This document shows positions 56,505-64,000 of a stretch of DNA of 64,000 nt, piece after piece. Position 1 is the first letter of the stretch; the number at the start of each line of letters is the position of its first letter. Below the pieces are notes generated by a model. It searched no databases. It had not been told where the DNA came from and saw only the letters and a program-made list of their open reading frames with translations. Source of the stretch: Bolinopsis microptera (Eukaryota; Ctenophora; Tentaculata; Lobata; Bolinopsidae); NCBI RefSeq assembly GCF_026151205.1, contig NC_087080.1, positions 10,711,837 to 10,775,836 of the forward strand, written 5' to 3'. The translations under genes were made by a program, and so were the position numbers.

Positions 56505-59500
56505 TTTATTTTACTTGGGGACCTCAGGCTATCATGTTCATAAACATAATAGAATATACTCTAGTAGCAGAGCATAGTTGAGTGTGCACTTCGATGTACA
56601 CGATTTCTGACAACACAGGGTTGTTTGTTAGGTCATTCTAAACCAGAATCGTTTAGGTGGACAATTTCTTTCGCTAGAGACAACCCTACAGGGCAAATTT
56701 TCTAAATTACCCTCAGTCGCGTATACGGGATTTTTGTATTTCGGCTCCTGAAGGTCATGGAGACTTTATTTTTGGCGTAAAATTACCGCAGTGGCCACAT
56801 TTATATACAACTTATTAATCAATGTATGGTCTAAAATTGTTTGTTCCCGAGATATCTGCAAAAAACTAATTTAAGCTCAGGCGTAGGCACAAATTTCATC
56901 AAATTCGTATCTCAGCTTCTGAAGGTCTTAGCGACTCAAACTTTGGCTTAAAATGACCACAATGCACATGTTTATATTGACACTATAAAGGTCATAAAGG
57001 TCCAAAATGCTTGCTTTTGGAAAAAACCCAGAAAAACTGATTTTCACTGAGGCGAGTGAAAAAAATCTACTCTAGAAGCTAATTGAAATCGAGTATGCAG
57101 TTTGGTGTCTACAACTTTTCTAAAAACCAGGTCCTTTGTAAGGTCATTCTGGATCAGAATTGATAAGGTACGCAATTTCTATCAGTAGTTCCAACCCTAG
57201 GGGGAAAATTTCTAAATTACCCTCAGGCGCAAATATATGACTTTTGTATCTCGGCTTCAGAACGTTGTAGGGGCCTCTTTTTTAGCTCAAACTAACTGCA
57301 AAAGCCACATTTACATACTAGCAACAAAGCAACATAGGGTTTATAGTGCTTAGCTTTGGAGATATTCATTAAAAACTGTTTTAACTTTCGTGCATCCTAA
57401 AATAGTAACATCAAACATGTAATTAATTTTGGTATCCTGGGCTAAAACAGTCTTACAGACACTTTACTTGCAGCACAGCAAAATTTTCAGCATGAACACA
57501 TTCAGATAAAATTTATGGAGCAACACAATTCAGTTTCAGAAGCTCCTTCCAGCTATCTTATCTTATTCCCAAATGTATACATCTAACCGTCTCTCTGGCT
57601 ACTTCAAACTATTTCAATACCCAAATTTATACATGAACATCTAACTATCTCGTTATAGCTACCACAAGTTGGGCTCTCTCCAGTACTGTTTGACTATTAT
57701 GGCTAATCAACTTGAATCCCACCTCATGAAGTAGAATCTACTTCTAGCTACCTTTAATTCTGCTACCTCCATGCCATGCCTATATCTACCTAGCTACCAC
57801 CAGCACGTTATAATTTTAGCTCTTTCTAGCAACCTCTGAATGCTACCTCCTGATCTATACAGGTACCACCAGTGGGCAGAAACCACTAATTCCAGCTCTT
57901 TTGACCTACTTCGGCTACATTTATTTAGCTACTAATGCAAGGCCCCCTGGCCCCTCCAACCTCTGCTCTTTCTAGCAAACTTAACTTAAGCTACCTCTTG
58001 CCTTTTATAGTACCGCCAGCAACAATTTATTCTGGCTCTTTCCGGCTGCCTCAGCTGCATTCAACAATTCCCAGCTCATTGAGGAAGAGGAAACCTGCTA
58101 TTTCTAGCAACCTCTGAATGCTACTTCCTGCTCTATCTAGCTTCCACCAACACCCACTAATTATTGTTCAGCTACCACCAGCACCTGCAAATTCTAGTCC
58201 TATCCTGCAAACTCAGACTACATTATGCTATATAATACAGAAAGCACAAGCACCCTCAAATTCTAGCTGGAGCCTGCAGAGGTAGCATGAATTAGGTAAA
58301 AACAGATAGAATTTGAGAGTGCTCAACCAACTGAATATGGATGGATGTAGCCCGAAGTAGCTAGAAGAAGCTAAAATTTGTGGGTACCGTTTGCTAGTGT
58401 TAGCTGGATAGAGCAGAAAGTAGTCTGAGGTTGCTTAATAGGGCTAGAATTTGCAGGTGCTGGCGATAGCTGAACAGAGTAGGAGTAAATCTTAGGTTGC
58501 TGGATAGGGCTAGAATTTGCAGGTGCTAGTGGTAACATTTAAACAACAATTATTGGGTGTTGGTGGAAGCTAGATAGAGCAGGAAATAGTATTCAGAGAT
58601 TGCTAGAAGGAGCTAGAGTGGAGGTAGCAGGATTGAAGGAAACTAGAAGTAGATTCTACTGCATGAGGTTGGATTGGAGTTGATAAGCCATAATAGCCAA
58701 ACAGTACTGGAGAGAGCCCAACTTATGTTAAGACCGGGATCCCGGCTTAATCCCGATCCCTAATCCCGGTCCCAGTCTTAATCCCGGTCCTGGCACTTTT
58801 TCCCAGTCCCAGTCCCGGCCAAACAAGCGGTCCCGGTCGAGCCTTAAAAGCAACCAGGGAGATGGTCAGATGTATAAATTTGGGTATTGAAATAGTTTGA
58901 AGTAGCCAGAGAGACGGTTAGATGTATACATTTGGGGATAAGATAAGATAGCTGGAAGGAGCTTCTGAAACTGAATTGTGTTGCTCCATAAATTTTATCT
59001 GAATGTGTTCATGCTGAAAATTTTGCTGTGCTGCAAGTAAAGTGTCTGTAAGACTGTTTTAGCCCAGGATACCAAAATTAATTACATGTTTGATGTTACT
59101 ATTTTAGGATGCACGAAAGTTAAAACAGTTTTTAATGAATATCTCCAAAGCTAAGCACTATAAACCCTATGTAGCTTTGTTGCTAGTATGTAAATGTGGC
59201 TTTTGCAGTTAGTTTGAGCTAAAAGAGAGGCCCCTACAACGTTCTGAAGCCGAGATACAAAAGTCATATATTTGCGCCTGAGGGTAATTTAGAAATTTCC
59301 CCCCTAGGGTTGGAACTACTGATAGAAATTGCGTACCTTATCAATTCTGATCCAGAATGACCTTACAGAGGACCTGGTTTTTAGAAAAGTTGTAGACACC
59401 AAACTGCATACTCGATTTCAATTAGCTTCTAGAGTAGATTTTTTTCACTCGCCTCAGTGAAAATCAGTTTTTCTGGTTTTTTTCCAAAAGCAAGCATTTT

Positions 59501-59998
59501 GGACCTTTATGACCTTTATAGTGTCAATATAAACATGTGCATTGCGGTCATTTTAAGCCAAAGTTTGAGTCGCTAAGACCTTCAGAAGCTGAGATACGAA
59601 TTTGATGAAATTTGTGCCTACGCCTGAGCTTAAATTAGTTTTTTGCAGATATCTCGGGAACAAACAATTTTAGACCATACATTGATTAATAAGTTGTATA
59701 TAAATGTGGCCACTGCGGTAATTTTACGCCAAAAATAAAGTCTCCATGACCTTCAGGAGCCGAAATACAAAAATCCCGTATACGCGACTGAGGGTAATTT
59801 AGAAAATTTGCCCTGTAGGGTTGTCTCTAGCGAAAGAAATTGTCCACCTAAACGATTCTGGTTTAGAATGACCTAACAAACAACCCTGTGTTGTCAGAAA
59901 TCGTGTACATCGAAGTGCACACTCAACTATGCCCTGCTACTAGAGTAATAGAGATTCGGCGGAATGACAGGCTGAGTACGGCCCAGACCCCAGTAAGC
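56505..59998. mobile_element. MITE copy split by the 3.4 kb palindrome
   Basis: The left half (about 56505-56553) has CTTGGGGACCTCAGGCTATC and ATGTTCATAAACAT; the right half (59953-59998) has TTCGGCGGAATGACAGGCTG and CGGCCCAG...CCAGTAAG. Put side by side they are in the order of the intact copy at 13716-13793, so the larger element inserted into this one. Confidence 0.8.
56554..59945. mobile_element. 3.4 kb palindromic element with 7 bp target duplication
   Basis: The arms are long near-perfect reverse complements, checked by eye from the ends (CTCTAGTAGCAGAGCATAG / inverse) through about 57430 versus 59090 and on to about 57740 versus 58650. The centre near 58.2 kb is made of degenerate GCTACCTC/GCTACCACCAGCAC words and their inverses. 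The sequence TAATAGA flanks it on both sides (56547-56553 and 59946-59952). The right arm has an extra block of about 120 bp at about 58735-58855, rich in AATCCCGGTCC. No transposase frame is seen. Confidence 0.85.
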
Positions 59999-59999
59999 T

Positions 60000-61480
60000 T
60001 TATTTGATTGAATATATGTCACAACCGTTAATTGCATGATCAATCATTCCTATAAGCGCGAGCGATTATATTTTTACTCTTAGCGGTTTAGTTGTAAGTT
60101 TATAACATACCAGGACGCGCGCCGAGTACAGTTGGACCCGTCGACGGTCCCTAATATTTGGAACAAATATTTTACGAGTACCACCCGTTTGCTCTCACCA
60201 AAGCCCTCTCGCTTGCAGTAGCGCGCGTGAAACAAGCGCAGTAAGCGTATACACATAACACATGGCTATGTGAATCACCCGTTAACGGTTTAGCCTTGAT
60301 TCACGATCTGTCAATCCTTCGTAGCTCGGCGAGGCCCAATTATGGTGCACCTCGCCGATCTACCGAGATCTATCTTGCGAGAAGAATTATCTGATGTGCG
60401 GCCCAGTTAGTAGTGCATCGCGCTACAAACTTAGCCCAGCTAATTTATTTAATCGATATTGTTGCTAAGCTAAAATGAAAAAGCTTGATTGACGATGTCA
60501 ATTCTTTGTAGCTCGGCAAAGCCCAGTAGCTTGCTCTAACCAGAGCCCTCTCGCTTGCAGTAGCGCGCGACCGCCGGAGGTTGACATACGTTGCATGCCA
60601 CTTTTCGCGCGCGAAGCGCGCGCCGCCGAAGGCGGAAAAAGGGGCATACCATGAAGGGAATCGGACTTTTTGGAGGGACGCATATTTTGCGTCCCTATTA
60701 TCCAATTTGACCAAATATGGGAGTAATTGACTGAGATGGTGCGCGCGCGCCACCAAAACAGTTAAATGTTATCTCTGATATTGGGATACGAAACATGTAT
60801 CAAGCCGGAGGCGGCAAAGAGGGCTCTATCCATGGCCACAACTGGCACCACAAATCGTGGTGCCAGATTTCCTCCCATATTTCTGATGCCGCGCGGGACG
60901 TGTCAGTCATTTTTAGTCATGTCCGTGGATTGTGATTGTAATAGCGGAAAACAATATTTTCTCATTGGATTTGATTTTTGTAGAGAGCTAATATACTTTC
61001 TTTGTTCACGCACTCCATTTAACAAATTTGAAATTTTGCTTGTTCCTTTGTTTGTTGCAATCATTCGGTTGATCATTCGGCGGATGCTCCAAAGGGCCGG
61101 GACATATTTTAATGTTAAATTCTCAATAACCAGCAGACTTGTTACCAGTTACCTTGCTAGTGCTACTCTTTTGTCGTTTGCAATTGGACTTTAGATTAAT
61201 TTTCTCATGACAATATACACATAATATAGCAATGGCCAATTGGCTGACTATAAGGTCATGGCCTGAACAAACAATTTTTTTAAATAGTCAAGTGATGCTA
61301 AAGCAGAGCACAAATGTGTAATAAGTTAATAGATTAAAAACTGATTCATGTGATGCATTACGCAGAGCACAGATAAAAATACTGATTCAATGATTAAAAT
61401 TATAGCTGTGAGTGTCAATAAATTAAAAGGAACGATGTACACGTGATCTGAAATACCAATATCTCAATATCAAAAGGATA
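60000..61480. other. Repeat-derived, CG-richer noncoding stretch
   Basis: It contains duplicated words, for example CCCTCTCGCTTGCAGTAGCG at 60203 and 60547, and GTAGCTCGGC at 60321 and 60508. A CG-rich hairpin (TTCGCGCGCGAAGCGCGCG) lies at about 60603. The 142-codon frame at 60766-61194 has no family resemblance and is not called as a gene. The minus-strand reverse transcriptase begins its 3' end at 61485. Confidence 0.45.
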
Positions 61481-61484
61481 GTGT

Positions 61485-64000
61485 CTAGAAACATTCATAG
61501 TCCATGGTGGCAGGTATCAAGTTAAACGAAGTTACACTGACTGGCAATGTATACGATTGCCGTCTCCCTCTCTCACCCCTGACCGCTATCAGGGTGCTCC
61601 TGAGGATTGAGAATCTAATCCTGGTGCGCATGTAACACATAATAGCCGCATAGTCTTCTCCTCTCTTCTGGGATAGTTTTTCAGCGAGTCTCTTGTGGTA
61701 TCTTGTGGCTTGTTGACCCCATCCGCCATTTGTTGAGTATATAAGTGGAGTAAAGGTGCCTTTTTCCACCTGGATGATTCTGTTGTTGTACTTTTTCATT
61801 TTCCTCATTTCATGAGCTTTATAGATCTGTTCCATATCTTTTTTGTCATATGTGGGTGAGTTGGGGTGGGTAACACAGACATCAAAGAATGTTCGTTCAA
61901 ATGTGCTCCAGAGACCTCGTGAGGATACATCAGGTGCAGCTCTATCAGCATTGGTACCAACAATTTCTTCATTATCAAGGGGTATCAATGCTGGCTCAGT
62001 CACTACATCTCTGCATACTTCACGCTGCAGCTCTGCATTTAGATCGCGGATGTTGTTGTGTCTCATAGAAACATAGCCACCTTTCTTGCATATAAGTGTG
62101 TGATTCACATTATTTCTCTCTCCACAAGCACAGTGAAATGGGGTGTTAGGGATCTCCCAACCATAACGCAAGTACAGAGCATCACGGAACTCAATCTTGT
62201 TCAGGGAGTAGCCAAATCTCTTCAATGGAAGTGCAGTAAGCCAACATCCTGAACCTTTCTCTTTGATGAACTGGAGAGATCGCTTTAGGTTGGGATCTCT
62301 TACACTGTCCTCTATTGATTTGCTAACCGTAAATAAGTGTTTCTCCTTGATTGCCTTGAGACTTTTTATAGTGTCATTTTGAATTGACATGTTGTAATGT
62401 TCAAGGGTGTTTTGCTGGTTGATAATCAGGTCTGTGAGGTCTTTTGTGATGGTGACTGAGGCTGTGAATTCTCTATTGCAGTTTTCAACTGGGTTGGAGA
62501 TACCTAGGCCACCATGTCTGACTGGCAATGCAAATATGGAGCGGTCCAAGTCTGATACGTTCTTACCCAAGATTGCTGGAATAAAATCTGTTCTGATGCA
62601 ATCCTCCAATGGTTGAAACAAGTGACTTATACCCGGGATGGTCCTCTGAATGAACGTCCACCGGTGACAAATTCCCTTAGTATATGCAGTCAAAGCAGCT
62701 TGGGGCTCCTCAATAGCAATTGATGACAACAGCTTGATGTCCTGACACCATTTATGGACTTTATCTGAGACATATTTGTTCTTAAAAGCTTCGCTGCCAA
62801 TTGCTGCACCCAAATGGCGTTCTCCTTCAGACTCGATTTTAATACCAGTGCCTGAGAATACTTTCTGCGCAAGATCTAGGTCCTCGCTATTCTTCACAAT
62901 CAGGACGGTCTTACTGGCTTTTGGGTAATATCCATACTTTGGTCCTTGCTCCAACAGCGTATCCCACCATATCTTAATACCTTTAATCTTTCCACCAGCA
63001 CTACTGTCGTCAGCATACCAAGACTGTTTGCAAACACTGGGCTTGGAGGCTGTGGCTAGGTCATCTACTAGAGGCTTGATCCCTAACGCATAGAATGCCA
63101 TTGCTGCTACATCTCCCTGAGTTGAACCTTCCTCAGACTTAAGTTGGTAGTGGTCCTCGGTAGTATTAATGATCAGGTCTGCTGGCTTTTGGTAGTGGTT
63201 CTTTAGATACTGATAGAGCGGAGGACAGATCTCATGAACATTGTGAAGGGCTGCTTCTCTATTAAGACGATTGAACGCATTATCAGCGTCAACCTGTAGT
63301 ATTGCTTCAGTGTCACTGTCTTCCCAGATCTGTCTCATTGCATGAATGGAAGCCTCTATTCCTGATTTGAGCCCTGCACAGGTCTGCAGTGGGCCAGCAG
63401 CATATTGTATATCAGTTTTGAAAGACATTATAACTGCTTTTCCAATGATTCTGCGCAATATCTCGCCGATTCCAATTGGTCTTACACCAGGTTTCCCGTT
63501 CTTATCCTGGCCTTTATCAAGAGGGATTAATCTGCATGCAGTGAACTCTTTCAGACAGCTATGATGGATATCTTCTCTACAAAGGCGCCTTGCAACAATT
63601 GCTATAGACTCAGCAAGTGTCACCGATGCTTTGCCAAATGATTTGCTGCAGATGATATGCTTCCACAAATCTGAGTCCGTTAGTGTTGGGCCGCCTGATC
63701 CATCCAAATATAAACAAGCCCTCTTGACAGTCTCTGCGTCAATCCTCTCAAATATCACTTCCTGAGGTGGAGGAGTACTGTGAGGGTGCAGAACAACTGG
63801 ATCTGCTTTAACAGCTGGAGGGTGTTTCTCCCCAAGGACCTGTTTAATGTTTGCTGTTAGGCTGTGAACTCCTAAGGTGTCATTGGAACTGTCAACATAT
63901 TTGGTGGCTTGTTTAACTTTCCCAAGAAGCATTAGTCGGCAGAAACTCTTCTTCCTGGATTCCTCGCTGATTTTTTGTTGCTGCACCAAGGCTTTCTGAA
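61485..64000 (-). CDS. Reverse transcriptase with Cys/His cluster and PD-D nuclease-like motif (5' end outside window)
   Basis: The frame is open from the window edge to a stop at 61485 (about 838 codons), so it is partial at the N terminus. The polymerase motifs are GKPGVRPIGIGEILRRI, LQVDADNAFNRLNREA (catalytic Asp), GSTQGDVAAMAFYALGI and WYADDSSAGG (YADD box, about 63000-63030). The C-terminal part has CACGERNNVNHTLICKKGG, a C-C-H-C pattern, and then RAAPDVSSRGLW followed by FFDVCVTHP. This order resembles the CCHC plus restriction-like endonuclease of non-LTR elements of the R2/R4 type. No internal stop or shift is visible, so the element may be young. Exact clade unknown; a host-tamed RT is less likely. 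Confidence 0.85.
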   Translation of the reverse strand, partial: QKALVQQQKISEESRKKSFCRLMLLGKVKQATKYVDSSNDTLGVHSLTANIKQVLGEKHPPAVKADPVVLHPHSTPPPQEVIFERIDAETVKRACLYLDGSGGPTLTDSDLWKHIICSKSFGKASVTLAESIAIVARRLCREDIHHSCLKEFTACRLIPLDKGQDKNGKPGVRPIGIGEILRRIIGKAVIMSFKTDIQYAAGPLQTCAGLKSGIEASIHAMRQIWEDSDTEAILQVDADNAFNRLNREAALHNVHEICPPLYQYLKNHYQKPADLIINTTEDHYQLKSEEGSTQGDVAAMAFYALGIKPLVDDLATASKPSVCKQSWYADDSSAGGKIKGIKIWWDTLLEQGPKYGYYPKASKTVLIVKNSEDLDLAQKVFSGTGIKIESEGERHLGAAIGSEAFKNKYVSDKVHKWCQDIKLLSSIAIEEPQAALTAYTKGICHRWTFIQRTIPGISHLFQPLEDCIRTDFIPAILGKNVSDLDRSIFALPVRHGGLGISNPVENCNREFTASVTITKDLTDLIINQQNTLEHYNMSIQNDTIKSLKAIKEKHLFTVSKSIEDSVRDPNLKRSLQFIKEKGSGCWLTALPLKRFGYSLNKIEFRDALYLRYGWEIPNTPFHCACGERNNVNHTLICKKGGYVSMRHNNIRDLNAELQREVCRDVVTEPALIPLDNEEIVGTNADRAAPDVSSRGLWSTFERTFFDVCVTHPNSPTYDKKDMEQIYKAHEMRKMKKYNNRIIQVEKGTFTPLIYSTNGGWGQQATRYHKRLAEKLSQKRGEDYAAIMCYMRTRIRFSILRSTLIAVRGERGRRQSYTLPVSVTSFNLIPATMDYECF

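Noticed and set aside
60766-61194. 142-codon plus-strand frame as a gene
   Set aside because: It lies in repeat-derived DNA, shows no family motif and its composition looks random.

Overview
The window is nuclear DNA of an animal, probably a marine invertebrate outside the vertebrates. It is AT-rich with low gene density. Genes are split into many short GT-AG exons, and repeats, fold-back elements and retroelement pieces are abundant. Species cannot be read from the sequence; a cnidarian or sponge-like animal is only a guess. Gene models were assembled by eye from splice sites, reading phase and remembered similarity to human proteins.

Layout. 352-1950 (-): five terminal exons of an unrecognised Cys-rich protein. 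2370-3726: a 1.36 kb palindrome. 4-10 kb: noncoding, with two terminal-inverted-repeat elements and a triple CRE/E-box repeat. 10018-10755 (-): terminal exon of an unknown Ser/Thr-rich protein. 11902-12123 (+): possible terminal exon. 12.9-15.4 kb: a 31-35 bp minisatellite and a long (TG)n tract. 15834-39981 (-): a 27-exon AHI1 (Jouberin) orthologue, predicted 1,237 aa. Its introns hold two GPCR genes, several LINE reverse-transcriptase fragments, a tRNA-type SINE with a hammerhead ribozyme, and a minisatellite of about 58 copies that includes the exon 9 splice donor. 40280-41212 (-): PIH1D2-like. 44506-45855 (+): FAM47 family. 46294-55343 (+): a 24-exon DLEC1 orthologue, predicted about 1,591 aa. 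56-60 kb: a 3.4 kb palindrome nested in a smaller MITE-like element. 61485-64000 (-): a reverse transcriptase running off the window end.

How the genes relate. AHI1 (ciliary transition zone), PIH1D2 (co-chaperone family linked to dynein-arm assembly) and DLEC1 (ASH/MSP-repeat axoneme family) are all cilium-related, so about 40 kb forms a ciliary neighbourhood; FAM47 lies between them. The least expected signals are the hammerhead ribozyme in AHI1 intron 18 (18597-18639) and repeated tandem amplification of splice-site DNA in AHI1 and DLEC1.
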